From Vibrio plantisponsor (GTDB lineage Bacteria; Pseudomonadota; Gammaproteobacteria; Enterobacterales; Vibrionaceae), in contig NZ_JABEQC010000009.1 of the NCBI RefSeq assembly GCF_013041605.1, positions 1 to 64,000 of the forward strand: 64,000 bases of DNA, in the 5' to 3' direction. Position 1 is the first letter of the stretch. Each line of letters begins with the position of its first letter. A model generated the notes under the pieces. The model had not been told where the DNA came from, did no database searches, and was given only the letters and a program-made list of their open reading frames with translations. Of the stretch, positions 1 through 9,201 are shown piece after piece. The translations under genes and the position numbers were made by a program.

Positions 1-85
1 CACCCAAGGGGTTTTGTGGGCTCAAATAAGAACATAAACTTGATTGTGTATAAGAACTGAAAACAGCTTTCCGAATTAAAGAATT
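1..85 (+). other. 23S-5S intergenic spacer of an rRNA operon
   Basis: This stretch precedes 5S rRNA and starts with a short hairpin-forming segment (CACCC near the start, with GGGTTTTGTGG a few bases on) of the kind that follows the mature 23S 3' end in Vibrio rRNA operons. The 23S gene itself is inferred to end just left of the window. No coding potential is seen. Confidence 0.75.
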
Positions 86-205
86 TGCTTGGCGACCATA
101 GCGATTTGGACCCACCTGATTCCATGCCGAACTCAGAAGTGAAACGAATTAGCGCCGATGGTAGTGTGGGGTTTCCCCATGTGAGAGTAGGACATCGCCA
201 GGCTC
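86..205 (+). rRNA. rrf: 5S ribosomal RNA
   Basis: A 120-nt segment beginning TGCTTGGCGACCATAGCG and ending GACATCGCCAGGC, whose ends pair as the 5S terminal helix. It carries the conserved CCGAACTCAGAAGTGAAACG block and the GATGGTAGTGTGGGG block near the middle. It is the last rRNA gene of an operon running into the window from the left, and is followed 28 nt later by tRNA-Asp, a usual gammaproteobacterial arrangement. End positions are judged by eye and could be off by one or two bases. Confidence 0.95.
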
Positions 206-233
206 ATATTTAGCACCAAGCGCTAACCAATGC

Positions 234-310
234 GGAGCGGTAGTTCAGTTGGTTAGAATACCGGCCTGTCACGCCGGGGGTCGCGGGTTCGAGTCCCGTC
301 CGCTCCGCCA
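234..310 (+). tRNA. tRNA-Asp (anticodon GTC)
   Basis: A 77-nt tRNA with a perfect seven-base acceptor stem (GGAGCGG with CCGCTCC), discriminator G and an encoded CCA end at 308-310. The anticodon stem CCGGC/GCCGG encloses the loop CTGTCAC with anticodon GTC at 268-270. The T-arm reads GCGGGTTCGAGTCCCGT. It lies directly downstream of 5S rRNA and is presumably co-transcribed with the rRNA operon. Confidence 0.97.
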
Positions 311-317
311 CTATTTG

Positions 318-349
318 AAAGCCTCGTCAGAAATGACGGGGCTTTTTTA
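318..349 (+). terminator. rRNA/tRNA operon terminator
   Basis: The inverted repeat AAGCCTCGTCA - GAAA - TGACGGGGCTT (one G:T pair) is followed by a run of T. It sits 8 nt after the tRNA-Asp CCA end and is a good Rho-independent terminator for the operon. Confidence 0.9.
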
Positions 350-375
350 CGTCTGAAGAAAAGTGACCAAGGCAA

Positions 376-433
376 AGCGGTAATTCAGTAGGTTGCACTT
401 GGTTTAAAAGATAGTAGACCTGTCACACTGGCG
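376..433 (+). pseudogene. degenerate tRNA-Asp remnant
   Basis: Two blocks resemble the intact tRNA-Asp upstream. Bases 376-394 match its 5' half (236-254) at 17 of 19 positions, and 417-433 match its anticodon arm (263-279) at 13 of 17, retaining CCTGTCAC. The blocks are separated by 22 nt instead of 8, there is no acceptor-stem partner and no T-arm, so it cannot fold as a tRNA. It lies beyond the operon terminator. I read it as a decayed duplicate; this is inference from similarity within the window. Confidence 0.6.
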
Positions 434-594
434 ATGTACCAAGAAGGTGTGGAAGTTACGGTAGGGTCTTTTGAGGAATCATGAGCTTGTTATGCTTGAA
501 GACCTCGTTTTAGCAGGGCTAGTCCATATCGACCGAACTCTTTGTATCCTTTTCATCCCACTTTTCAAATGCTTCCCCATCTCAAAAAACAGAT
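434..594. other. intergenic stretch without recognised genes
   Basis: Between the tRNA remnant and the add terminator I see no convincing gene. The only open frame (471-662, plus) lacks a good ribosome-binding site, has no recognisable family and runs through the add terminator into the 3' end of add. Confidence 0.5.
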
Positions 595-624
595 ATAAAA
601 AAGCCGATGCAGATGCATCGGCTT
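595..624 (-). terminator. add transcription terminator
   Basis: Read on the minus strand, AAGCCGATGC - ATCT - GCATCGGCTT is followed by a T tract, 15 nt beyond the add stop codon. It is a strong Rho-independent terminator. Confidence 0.88.
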
Positions 625-638
625 CTAACGTATTACGC

Positions 639-1643
639 TTAAGCTCTTTTGGCAGCTTTTAGTTTAAGCGCTTCTTTTTCTGAGTCAGACAAAAATGCCA
701 GTTCTAAACCGTTTATTTGAGCTTGGCGAATTTGCTCCTGAGACAAACCAGCTTGAGGCGCTGCGACTTCGTACTCGTGTGGTAGCTCTATACCCTCTAC
801 GGCTGGGTCATCGGTATTCAGGCAAGCAAGTACACCATGTTCTAAGAATTGTTTCAAAGGGTGATTCTGTAAGCTTTCAACAGTGCTGGTTTGAATATTA
901 GATGTTAAGCAAGACTCAATACCTATCTTATGCTCTGCTAAGTAATCCATCAGTTTAGGATCTTGAATTGCTTTCACACCATGTCCAATACGTGTAGCAC
1001 CAAGATCTTGAATGGCTTGCCACATACTTTCTGGGCCAGCTGCTTCTCCAGCATGAACAGTGATATTTAAGCCTGAATCACGAACTTGTTTAAAGTGACT
1101 AGTGAAAAGCTCACCTGGTTGGCCCAGTTCGTCACCCGCTAAGTCGACGGCAACAATGTTATCTCGTTGAGATAGGATTGCGTTGAGTTCTTGTTGACAG
1201 GCCTCTGTGCCAAACGTACGGCTCATGATACCGATAAGGTTAGCTTTGATACCAAAGTCACGAATGCCAGCTTTCACACCATCAACAACGGCTTCAACGA
1301 CACCTTCCACTGGTAAGTTGTGCTTCATCGCCATGTAATAAGGAGAGAAGCGAAGTTCAGCGTAGTCAATTTGCGCATTCAGTGCATCTTCTACGTTTTC
1401 ATAGGCTACGCGTCGGCATGCATCCAAATCGCCTAATACCGCTACACCCCAATCGAGTTTTGATAGAAATGCGACCAATGAGGGTTCTGCTTCTACTATC
1501 TGCACATGAGGTGTTAAATCGATAATGTTATTCGCAGGTAATTTCACACCAAACTTTGTGCCTAAATCTAGGATAGTTTGAGTGCGTATATTGCCATCTA
1601 AATGACGGTGTAAATCCGTTAATGGTAAGTTCTTGGTTATCAT
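639..1643 (-). CDS. add: adenosine deaminase
   Basis: Encodes 334 residues of the metal-dependent adenosine deaminase family, which hydrolyses adenosine and deoxyadenosine to inosine and deoxyinosine in purine salvage. The N-terminal LHRHLDGN supplies the two metal-binding histidines, VHAGE carries a third with the catalytic glutamate, RIGHG is the substrate-binding motif, and LNTDDPA supplies the metal-binding aspartate. Length fits the bacterial enzyme. The ATG start is preceded by GGGGAT at ribosome-binding distance. It stands alone between the rRNA operon and the GGDEF/EAL gene and has its own terminator. No adenine-riboswitch-like sequence is present in the upstream gap. Confidence 0.95.
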   Translation of the reverse strand: MITKNLPLTDLHRHLDGNIRTQTILDLGTKFGVKLPANNIIDLTPHVQIVEAEPSLVAFLSKLDWGVAVLGDLDACRRVAYENVEDALNAQIDYAELRFSPYYMAMKHNLPVEGVVEAVVDGVKAGIRDFGIKANLIGIMSRTFGTEACQQELNAILSQRDNIVAVDLAGDELGQPGELFTSHFKQVRDSGLNITVHAGEAAGPESMWQAIQDLGATRIGHGVKAIQDPKLMDYLAEHKIGIESCLTSNIQTSTVESLQNHPLKQFLEHGVLACLNTDDPAVEGIELPHEYEVAAPQAGLSQEQIRQAQINGLELAFLSDSEKEALKLKAAKRA

Positions 1644-1722
1644 TATCTATCCCCATTGTTATCTGGGTGAAGTATAAGAACCTATGTCCCACCTGTCAGT
1701 AGCTGAACGAGGCAAAATAAGC

Positions 1723-4278
1723 CTAATTTGCTGTTTTTTGCCTCATGTTAACTAAGTTTGTTGGCCATTCTTGGTAAGGGATTGGTTTACTGAATAGAAA
1801 GCCTTGGCCTTGTGGGCAATTTAGTTGGTGAAGCAAGTCAACTTGCTCCTGAGTTTCAATCCCTTCCGCGACAAGTTGTACTTTGAAACCTTTCATCATG
1901 TTGATAATGGCCGCAACGATACTTTCTTCAAGATGGTCATGATTAAGCTGAGTAACAAAGGCTCTATCTATCTTCAAGCAATCAAATGGCAGCTTATGAA
2001 GGTAAGATAACGAACTGTAGCCAGTGCCAAAATCATCGATAGCGATATGTATCCCTAATTTTTTCAACGCAAGCATGTTGCTCAAAATGATTGGGTCGTT
2101 ATCCACGATCTTCGATTCAGTAATCTCTAACGCCAGATTGCTTGGTCTTAACTGTGTGATACGCAGTATTTCTTCAAGTTGCGGTAGGAAGAGATAGCTG
2201 GAAAGCTGACTTACAGACAAATTGACGTGCATACGAAAATCGCAAGCCCATTTCCCTTCTTCAATCCCTTTTACTGTGTCGATGCAAGCTTGAAGGAGTA
2301 TCTGTTCACCAATGGTGTTGATCAGCCCGCTTTCTTCCGCTACGGGAATGAATTCGGTTGGCGGAACCAAACCAAGTTCAGGTGAAATCCAACGAGCAAG
2401 AGCTTCTGCGCCTAGAACTTCACCACTGTTTAAGTCAACGATGGGCTGATAGAACGGGACAAATTCATGCTTCTCGATGGCGACTTTTAACAAGGTAACC
2501 ATCTGCGTTCTTTTACGAGATATTCCCGCCATTTCCGGTGCGTAGTAACTGATTCGTGTTGAATCTGATTTGGCATTGCTTAGAGCGATACTGCCGTTTC
2601 TGAGCCAGACAGTCATGTTGGTTGAATCGGAGTTATGCACTATGCCGACAGATACGTTGACTGCGATAGGCTCGTTTGGCATTGAGTAAGGCGTAGCAAA
2701 TAACTGCAGAATGCGGTTCGCTTCATCTTGAATTTCCTGCTCATCTTGTACGAGAGGCAGATACAGTGCAAATTCATCGCCGCCAATTCGAGCGATATAA
2801 GCATCGGATGCATAAATGTTTTTAAGCCGTTGTGCGATAGCGATAAGTAGTTGGTCTGCCAATTGGTGACCCAAGCTATCGTTGATATCCCTGAATTTAT
2901 CAATGCCAATAAGGAACAAACAGCCGTTGAGATTCTTGAGGTTACTGCAACTTTCAACTAAACCTTCGCGACTATAAAGTTTTGTAAGTGAGTCATACAC
3001 CAACTGGGTTCGCAGAGCTTTAAACGACGCTTTCAGGTTGTTGGCCATTTCATTAAAGGCGTGAACCAGTAAGCTGGTTTCATAGATGTTGCCGGATTTT
3101 GGCATCGGTGTTGCCCAGTCACCACGTGCCAAATGCTGAGCTGCGGAAGCTGTGGATGTAATTGGCGCGGTAATACGATTAAACGCGATGTAGCCGATGC
3201 CAATGCCAAACAAGCTGATTAATAGGCCGATATACCAAGCATTACGTTGATTGTAAGGTACTTCACCTAATAAATTCGGCTCTGAAATTGAGACGCCGAT
3301 AAACCAATGCAATCCAAACTCGTCTTCAAAAGGTGTAACCTTGTTGAAATAGCGATCACTGTTAACATGAGTGACGAAATTTTTCGTCGCGATATCAGTG
3401 GGTTGTTCAAGCTGTTTGAAGTGTTCCGCGCTGGCTTTAATGACAGGGCTGGCGTTTTCTGTCGTCATCAAACGAGTCCCTTTCGGCGATAAGCTTGTTC
3501 CCCAAGAAACCACACCGCCAGCACTTGAATGAGCAATAAGTCGGTGCTCATTATCAAAAATGTAGATATCTGCCTCAGTTTGCTGCTTCATTGCACGCAA
3601 AAAGGCATTAAATGTATCGATCTTGACATCTGCGACCGAGACGCCGACAAATTGTTTGTCTTGAAAAACCGGGCTTAGTGAAGAAAGGGTGATCTCTTGT
3701 CGCTCATCGGCGTTGGTATAAATTGAAGACCACGTCGGTTTAGGACTTTCAGCGACAGGGGCATACCAAGGACGCACTCGCGGGTCATAATTGTCTATTA
3801 CAGAACGGACATCCTTACTAATAATATCGTTCTGATAAATAACGAGCTTATTTTGGGTGCGTCTATCTTGAACCATCAAGGTGTAGCTTTGATCCACCTC
3901 TTTTCGGAAGCCGATATATTCTGCGTTGATGCCACCAAACCCGATCACATCCAACTGGGGGATAGATTTATAGAGATCTGAAAAGTTGAATCTGAAGAAG
4001 TCTTCTATTTTTTGCGTGTTGCCTTTTTGATAGAGGTGACTGAAGCCGAGATTGTGACTCAAACTTAAGTTCGCTAAAAAAGGTTCTTCGAGAAAATTGT
4101 AGAGGCGCTGTTCAACATTATTGGTCAGATAGGTCAGTTGTTTACTACTGATATCCTGCACCATTTGTTCGTAGTTGGCTTTTTGGACAAAAGCAATCAC
4201 TCCGAACGTGACCGAGAAGATGATCACGAACGGTAGCAATACAGCAGTTTTTAGTTTTATTTGCTTCTTAAAAGGCAT
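1723..4278 (-). CDS. membrane sensor with GGDEF and EAL domains
   Basis: An 851-residue inner-membrane protein predicted to make and/or break down cyclic-di-GMP. A first membrane segment lies near residues 12-31, then a periplasmic dCache-like sensor up to about 345, a second membrane helix near 346-366, HAMP, GGDEF (motif GGDEF near residue 500) and EAL (EALARW near 624). Both catalytic signatures look intact: RIGGDEF on the cyclase side, and EAL, DDFGTGYSSL and the late EGIE on the phosphodiesterase side. Either activity could dominate; sequence alone does not decide. It lies 74 bp downstream of ntrC on the same strand, as its counterpart does in V. cholerae (recalled synteny). The ligand is unknown. 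Confidence 0.92.
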   Translation of the reverse strand: MPFKKQIKLKTAVLLPFVIIFSVTFGVIAFVQKANYEQMVQDISSKQLTYLTNNVEQRLYNFLEEPFLANLSLSHNLGFSHLYQKGNTQKIEDFFRFNFSDLYKSIPQLDVIGFGGINAEYIGFRKEVDQSYTLMVQDRRTQNKLVIYQNDIISKDVRSVIDNYDPRVRPWYAPVAESPKPTWSSIYTNADERQEITLSSLSPVFQDKQFVGVSVADVKIDTFNAFLRAMKQQTEADIYIFDNEHRLIAHSSAGGVVSWGTSLSPKGTRLMTTENASPVIKASAEHFKQLEQPTDIATKNFVTHVNSDRYFNKVTPFEDEFGLHWFIGVSISEPNLLGEVPYNQRNAWYIGLLISLFGIGIGYIAFNRITAPITSTASAAQHLARGDWATPMPKSGNIYETSLLVHAFNEMANNLKASFKALRTQLVYDSLTKLYSREGLVESCSNLKNLNGCLFLIGIDKFRDINDSLGHQLADQLLIAIAQRLKNIYASDAYIARIGGDEFALYLPLVQDEQEIQDEANRILQLFATPYSMPNEPIAVNVSVGIVHNSDSTNMTVWLRNGSIALSNAKSDSTRISYYAPEMAGISRKRTQMVTLLKVAIEKHEFVPFYQPIVDLNSGEVLGAEALARWISPELGLVPPTEFIPVAEESGLINTIGEQILLQACIDTVKGIEEGKWACDFRMHVNLSVSQLSSYLFLPQLEEILRITQLRPSNLALEITESKIVDNDPIILSNMLALKKLGIHIAIDDFGTGYSSLSYLHKLPFDCLKIDRAFVTQLNHDHLEESIVAAIINMMKGFKVQLVAEGIETQEQVDLLHQLNCPQGQGFLFSKPIPYQEWPTNLVNMRQKTAN

Positions 4279-4352
4279 ATCCCTGATCTTAATAAAAGCA
4301 CTATTCCTATGCCTACAGGAAAGGGCTCATCAAATGCCTGATAGAAATAAAA

Positions 4353-5756
4353 TCAGTACAGCTCTTTGAGTTTCCTTGTAAGCGTGTTACGACCCCAGCC
4401 TAGTACTTTTGCAGCATCTTGTTTATGACCATTCGTATGATGTAGTGCTGCTTCTAGAAGTATACGTTCGAATTCAGGTAATGCGTACGAAAGAATTTCC
4501 GTTTCTCCCGATGCCAGTGCTGATTTAGCCCACGACTCCAACTGCTTTTGCCAACTGGTATCATTTTCAAAATCGACACTCTTCTTCTCTGAAATCAGTT
4601 CTGATGGAAGATCACTTGGCAGAACCTCTGAACCGCTTGCCATGACCGTTAACCAACGACACATGTTTTCTAGTTGACGAACGTTACCCGGCCAATCTAG
4701 ACGGTTAAGGATTTCTACAGCTTTAGGATGAAGAGTTTTCATCTCGACACCAAGTTCTTTAGCGGCAAGTGCGAGGAAATGTTGAGTGAGCTTCTCGATA
4801 TCTTGACGGCGTTCACGTAAAGATGGAATTTGAATACGTATTACATTCAAACGATGGAACAAGTCTTCACGAAACTTACCTTGGTGAACCAGTTTTTCTA
4901 AGTTCTGGTGAGTCGCAGCTACGATACGTACATCAACCTTTATTGCTGAGTGACCACCCACACGGTAGAACTGACCATCTGCCAATACCCGTAATAAACG
5001 AGTCTGAATATCGAGTGGCATGTCACCGATTTCATCAAGGAATAGTGTACCGCCGTTTGCTTGCTCAAATCGGCCTTGGCGCACGTTGTTTGCTCCTGTA
5101 AAGGCACCTTTTTCGTGACCAAACAGCTCAGATTCAATCAGATCTTTAGGAATCGCAGCCATGTTTAGAGCGATAAACGGTTTTTGAGCGCGAGGACTGT
5201 GACGATGCAGAGCATGCGCGACCAGCTCTTTACCCGTACCGGATTCACCGTTAATCAATACAGAGATGGAAGAACGAGACAAGCGACCGATAGCGCGAAA
5301 CACTTCTTGCATTGCCGGAGCTTCACCAATGATTTCTGGTGAATCATAGGATTGCTCGAGTTGCTTTGATTGCTCTTTACGTTGCTCTTGGCCGTGCGCA
5401 ATGGCACGTTCAACCAGAGTCAGCGTCTCATCCACATCAAATGGCTTCGGTAAGTATTCAAAAGCGCCTTTTTGGTAGGCGTTAACAGCCGCGTCCAAAT
5501 CAGAGTGAGCTGTCATGATGATGACCGGCAGTTCTGGCGAACGCGAATGTACCTGGTTGAGTAACTCGATGCCGTCAATCCCCGGCATACGAATATCGGA
5601 AACTAACACATCAGGTGTTTCTCGCTCTAACGCCATTAAAACGCTTTCGGCATCGGAAAAGGTTTCACATTTGATATTGGCTGATGAAAGAGTCTTTTCC
5701 ATAACCCAGCGGATAGAACTGTCGTCATCGACAACCCATACGTATCCTTTACTCAT
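4353..5756 (-). CDS. glnG: nitrogen regulation response regulator NtrC
   Basis: A 467-residue sigma-54-dependent activator (NtrC, gene glnG or ntrC). The receiver domain (1-120) has acidic residues D11/D12, phospho-acceptor D54 and the conserved lysine in LPKPFD. The AAA+ domain has Walker A GESGTGKE and the sigma-54 contact loop GAFTGA. The C-terminus is a Fis-type helix-turn-helix ([19 protein letters not shown]). Phosphorylated by NtrB under nitrogen limitation, it activates glnA and other promoters. It follows ntrB by 40 bp on the same strand. Candidate NtrC sites occur upstream of both ntrB and glnA in this window. Confidence 0.97.
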   Translation of the reverse strand: MSKGYVWVVDDDSSIRWVMEKTLSSANIKCETFSDAESVLMALERETPDVLVSDIRMPGIDGIELLNQVHSRSPELPVIIMTAHSDLDAAVNAYQKGAFEYLPKPFDVDETLTLVERAIAHGQEQRKEQSKQLEQSYDSPEIIGEAPAMQEVFRAIGRLSRSSISVLINGESGTGKELVAHALHRHSPRAQKPFIALNMAAIPKDLIESELFGHEKGAFTGANNVRQGRFEQANGGTLFLDEIGDMPLDIQTRLLRVLADGQFYRVGGHSAIKVDVRIVAATHQNLEKLVHQGKFREDLFHRLNVIRIQIPSLRERRQDIEKLTQHFLALAAKELGVEMKTLHPKAVEILNRLDWPGNVRQLENMCRWLTVMASGSEVLPSDLPSELISEKKSVDFENDTSWQKQLESWAKSALASGETEILSYALPEFERILLEAALHHTNGHKQDAAKVLGWGRNTLTRKLKELY

Positions 5757-5796
5757 AGTTTTAATTCCTTAGCAGCAAATCTTGTGACTAATGTGT

Positions 5797-6843
5797 CTAA
5801 ATTGGTAAATAAATAGTGAACGTGGTTCTGCCTGGCCAGCTTTCTACTTCAATTTTTCCATTGTGCTGGTCGATCAGGTTTTGAGAGATTGATAGCCCTA
5901 GACCCGTTCCACCTTCTCGTCCACTGACCATTGGGTAGAACAAGGTGTCTTGCAATTCCATCGGAATGCCCGGACCGTTGTCTGTAATCTCTATTCTGGC
6001 CACTAACTTATGTCGTTGGCCTTGAATGGTTGCTTGATGAACGGTTCTGGTACGCAGCGTGATCTGTTGATGTTTTTGATTAGATAAGATTTGTGCTGCA
6101 TTACTGACGATATTAAGCAGTGCTTGCTCAATTTGATCCGTGTCCATCACGATATCCGGTAAGCTTGGGTCATAGTCGCGTTCAATGACTAACTCAGGCC
6201 CACCTTCGAGTTCAACAAGCTGACGTACTTTTTCTAAAATGAGGTGCAGGTTTTCTGACTTCTTTTTACCCGGTTTTTGCGGACCCAGTAAGCGGTCAAC
6301 CAAAGCCCTTAGGCGATCAGCTTGTTCAATAATAATTTGGGTGTATTCGGTAAGGCTTTGATCGGGAAGCATTCGCTCTAAAAGCTGCGCCGCCCCGCGT
6401 AATCCGCCTAGAGGGTTTTTAATTTCATGAGCCAAACCGCGAACCAGTAATTTGGCGGCTTGTTGTTGTGCATGTTGGTTGAGCTCTTGAGTTAGGCGTC
6501 TTTGCTGACCAATGCGGCGCATTTCTACCAACAAATACAACTCTTTTTCCCACGACATTGGGCTAACCGTCACTTCAAGCATTAACGGCTTACCATCGAC
6601 AACAAACGTCACGTCGCTATCGGTAATGCTTTGACCACTTTGCAAAGGTTGAGTCAGCAATGCCAAATCCATCGATGCATGTTGAATCAGCTTGGAAAGT
6701 GGCTGGTTGGTAATACGTTTAGCGCTTTGTGAGAACAGTTGCTCGGCGGCTGGGTTTGCATAACGTACGCACAACAATTCGTCCAACATTAAAGTGGCCG
6801 TTACGACGTTGTTTAAAATGGTGTGACTCAGTTCTGCATTCAC
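5797..6843 (-). CDS. glnL: nitrogen regulation histidine kinase NtrB
   Basis: A 348-residue cytosolic sensor kinase (NtrB, glnL/ntrB) that phosphorylates and, with PII, dephosphorylates NtrC. An N-terminal PAS domain is followed by the H-box GLAHEIKNPLGG with H139, then the HATPase domain (N-box region LLNIVSNAAQ, DNGPGIP, GGTGLGLSIS). No membrane segment is seen. The start chosen is GTG at 6843 (minus strand), preceded by AAGGA at good distance; the next residues align with the family N-terminus. An NtrC-type palindrome lies 37 bp upstream, suggesting autoregulation of ntrBC. Confidence 0.96.
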   Translation of the reverse strand: MNAELSHTILNNVVTATLMLDELLCVRYANPAAEQLFSQSAKRITNQPLSKLIQHASMDLALLTQPLQSGQSITDSDVTFVVDGKPLMLEVTVSPMSWEKELYLLVEMRRIGQQRRLTQELNQHAQQQAAKLLVRGLAHEIKNPLGGLRGAAQLLERMLPDQSLTEYTQIIIEQADRLRALVDRLLGPQKPGKKKSENLHLILEKVRQLVELEGGPELVIERDYDPSLPDIVMDTDQIEQALLNIVSNAAQILSNQKHQQITLRTRTVHQATIQGQRHKLVARIEITDNGPGIPMELQDTLFYPMVSGREGGTGLGLSISQNLIDQHNGKIEVESWPGRTTFTIYLPI

Positions 6844-6879
6844 AGTTTTTTCCTTGTCCGTGTTCCAAAATAATGCAAC

Positions 6880-6894
6880 GCACCTTTTTGGTGC
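6880..6894 (-). promoter_or_regulatory. NtrC binding site upstream of ntrB
   Basis: The perfect dyad GCACC-TTTTT-GGTGC has the same half-sites and 5-bp spacing as the enteric NtrC consensus. It lies between the DUF4124 gene and ntrB, 37 bp before the ntrB start, where a bound dimer would overlap a local promoter and repress it. The repression role is inferred from enteric glnL. Confidence 0.75.
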
Positions 6895-6977
6895 ATTGAA
6901 ATGTCAAGTATGGCGCAACGGTATGCAAAGAAAAAGAAAAACTCTTTGTGATATCAGGCTAATTAGTAGCTTATCGA

Positions 6978-7499
6978 CTAATTCACGGACGCCCGATGAA
7001 GATACACCGTTACAACAGAGCCAGATGCAATAACCTTGCCGCTTCCAACTGCCTGAATTGAAAAGCGATGAGAGCCTCGTTCAATGTTTTTGAGCTGCCA
7101 CACCGTTTTGGTGCTAGGCGCACCTATTGGCTGCCCATTCATCAGCAATTGTAGTTGTTCTGAGTCTTCAAGCGCCCTGTTTAGGCCAATGCTGACGCTT
7201 ATATTGCCTTCATTACTGCGAATGGTTTCACCATCACTGGGCGACAAGATGTTGATAGTGAGTGGAATTAGGCTTTTATCAGGACTTTGCGTTTTTTGCT
7301 GCTTCGGAAGCTCATTCCCTGATAATGAGTAGTCGCTTTGTGTCGTTTCGGAAACCGATATTGTGAGAGGCCTTGCGCTTGGTTGAGGGGTATCACTAAA
7401 ATGCTGTACACCTTTGTCGTCTAACCAAGTGTATATCTCTTTGCTTATTGCTGAGTTACTTACACTCAGCAGAAAAAATAGAAGTAGAGCGTTTTTCAA
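6978..7499 (-). CDS. exported DUF4124 domain protein
   Basis: A 173-residue protein with a signal peptide (hydrophobic residues 4-13, likely cleavage after SNSAISK or slightly earlier), then a DUF4124 segment with the typical EIYTWLDDKGVQHFSDTP pattern, a polar linker (about 45-75), and a C-terminal beta-rich stretch resembling an immunoglobulin-like fold. Function is unknown. The start appears to be TTG at 7499 with CGGAGAT upstream; no ATG is placed to preserve the signal peptide. It sits between glnA and ntrB on the same strand, with a terminator after glnA, so it may be expressed by read-through or its own promoter. No role in nitrogen control can be inferred from sequence. Confidence 0.8.
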   Translation of the reverse strand: MKNALLLFFLLSVSNSAISKEIYTWLDDKGVQHFSDTPQPSARPLTISVSETTQSDYSLSGNELPKQQKTQSPDKSLIPLTINILSPSDGETIRSNEGNISVSIGLNRALEDSEQLQLLMNGQPIGAPSTKTVWQLKNIERGSHRFSIQAVGSGKVIASGSVVTVYLHRASVN

Positions 7500-7569
7500 T
7501 GTGATCTCCGATACGAAGTGGAATCAAATGGTGCTGATTATGCTAAAGAGAAATTCGTATCTGAGAATA

Positions 7570-7598
7570 GAAAAAAGGCCCGCCTGCGAGGCGAGCCT
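7570..7598 (-). terminator. glnA terminator
   Basis: On the minus strand AGGCTCGCCT - CGC - AGGCGGGCCT (one G:T pair) is followed by a T run, 22 nt after the glnA stop codon. It should end most glnA transcripts before the DUF4124 gene and ntrBC. Confidence 0.9.
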
Positions 7599-7620
7599 GA
7601 TATATCGTTAAAGCGAATTC

Positions 7621-9030
7621 TTATACTGAGTAGTATAGTTCGAACTCTAGTGGGTGAACGGCTACGTTCACACGTTGTACGTCTTTAGTCTTCAGCTCGA
7701 TGTAAGAGTTGATGAAGTCATCAGAGAATACGCCGCCAGCAGTTAAGAACTCACGGTCTTGATCTAGACATTGCAGAGCTTGTTGTAGAGATTCTGCAAC
7801 TTTTGGAATCTCTGCTTCTTCTTCTGCTGGTAGATCGTACAAGTCTTTATCCATAGCTTCGCCTGGGTGGATCTTGTTCTTGATACCGTCAAGACCAGCC
7901 ATCAGCATTGCTGCGAATGCTAGGTATGGGTTTGCTGCTGGATCTGGGAAGCGAACTTCGATACGACGAGCTTTAGGGCTTGGTACCACTGGAATACGGA
8001 TAGACGCAGAACGGTTACGTGCTGAGTAAGCAAGCATAACTGGCGCTTCGTAGTGAGGAACCAAACGTTTGTACGAGTTAGTTGATGGGTTAGTCAACGC
8101 GTTCAATGCACGAGCGTGTTTGATGATACCACCGATGTAGTAAAGCGCCATTTCAGATAGGCCGCCGTACTTGTCACCAGCGAATAGGTTAACACCGTCT
8201 TTCGCTAGAGATTGGTGAACGTGCATACCAGAACCGTTGTCGCCAACTAGTGGTTTAGGCATGAAAGTCGCTGTTTTACCAAACGCGTGAGCCACGTTGT
8301 GAACAACATACTTGTAGATTTGGATTTCGTCAGCTTTTGCTGTTAGCGTGTTGAAACGAGTTGCGATTTCGTTTTGACCCGCAGTTGCAACTTCATGGTG
8401 GTGAGCTTCAACAATAAGGCCCATTTCTTCCATGATTAGACACATAGCAGAACGAAGGTCTTGAGATGAATCCACTGGAGCTACTGGGAAGTAACCACCT
8501 TTAACGCCTGGACGGTGACCTTTGTTACCATCTTCGTAATCAGAACCAGTGTTCCATGCAGCTTCTACGTCGTCGATCTTGAAGAAAGAACCTGACATGT
8601 CAGTTGAGAACTTAACATCGTCAAATAGGAAGAATTCTGGCTCTGGACCAACAAATACAGTGTCTGCGATACCAGTTGAACGCATGTACTCTTCAGCACG
8701 TTTAGCGATAGAACGAGGGTCGCGGTCGTAACCTTGCATTGTTGCAGGTTCTAGGATGTCACAACGGATGTTTAGTGTTGATGCTTCTGTGAATGGGTCT
8801 AACACAGCAGATGAAGCGTCAGGCATCATCACCATGTCAGATTCATTAATGCCTTTCCAGCCAGCAACTGATGAACCATCGAACATTTTGCCATCTTCGA
8901 AGAAGTCTGCATCAATTTGGTGAGCAGGAATCGAAATGTGTTGCTCTTTACCTTTTGTATCTGTGAAACGTAGGTCCACAAACTTAACTTCGTTTTCTTG
9001 AATCAGCGATAGTACGTTTTCTACTGACAT
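7621..9030 (-). CDS. glnA: glutamine synthetase, type I
   Basis: A 469-residue GSI subunit, the length of the enteric enzyme, that forms glutamine from glutamate, ammonia and ATP as a cytosolic dodecamer. Visible signatures are DGSSVAGW, the glutamate-binding and metal region [10 protein letters not shown], the ATP-binding [16 protein letters not shown], and the C-terminal NLYDLP-type segment (here [11 protein letters not shown]) carrying the tyrosine adenylylated in the GSI-beta group. The ATG start has GGAGG upstream. Regulation is well supported: a near-consensus sigma-54 promoter lies about 105 bp upstream and NtrC-type half-sites lie beyond it. Confidence 0.98.
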   Translation of the reverse strand: MSVENVLSLIQENEVKFVDLRFTDTKGKEQHISIPAHQIDADFFEDGKMFDGSSVAGWKGINESDMVMMPDASSAVLDPFTEASTLNIRCDILEPATMQGYDRDPRSIAKRAEEYMRSTGIADTVFVGPEPEFFLFDDVKFSTDMSGSFFKIDDVEAAWNTGSDYEDGNKGHRPGVKGGYFPVAPVDSSQDLRSAMCLIMEEMGLIVEAHHHEVATAGQNEIATRFNTLTAKADEIQIYKYVVHNVAHAFGKTATFMPKPLVGDNGSGMHVHQSLAKDGVNLFAGDKYGGLSEMALYYIGGIIKHARALNALTNPSTNSYKRLVPHYEAPVMLAYSARNRSASIRIPVVPSPKARRIEVRFPDPAANPYLAFAAMLMAGLDGIKNKIHPGEAMDKDLYDLPAEEEAEIPKVAESLQQALQCLDQDREFLTAGGVFSDDFINSYIELKTKDVQRVNVAVHPLEFELYYSV

Positions 9031-9135
9031 CTCGGATAACCTCCAGTGTTAATAAAGCGATTTGGGCTCGAATCAAAATTAGTTTCTTGCATCAATTAGT
9101 GCTTAAACCATCTTAATCGATGTTGGTCACATGCT

Positions 9136-9151
9136 TGCGATATTCGTGCCA
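9136..9151 (-). promoter_or_regulatory. sigma-54 promoter of glnA
   Basis: On the minus strand the element reads TGGCACGAATATCGCA, matching the sigma-54 consensus TGGCACG-N4-TTGCA at all but one defined position, with GG (-24) and GC (-12) correctly spaced. It would start glnA transcripts near 9126, leaving a leader of about 95 nt. Confidence 0.88.
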
Positions 9152-9201
9152 AACATTTTAGCTCATATAAATCAATGCATTACTTGCGTTATGTTTTTTT
9201 T

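Noticed and set aside
471..662. 63-codon plus-strand open frame after the tRNA-Asp region
   Set aside because: It lacks a ribosome-binding site and family match and overlaps the add terminator and 3' end.
1644..1722. Possible adenine riboswitch before add, as known in Vibrio vulnificus
   Set aside because: The leader contains none of the purine riboswitch core elements and is too short for the aptamer.
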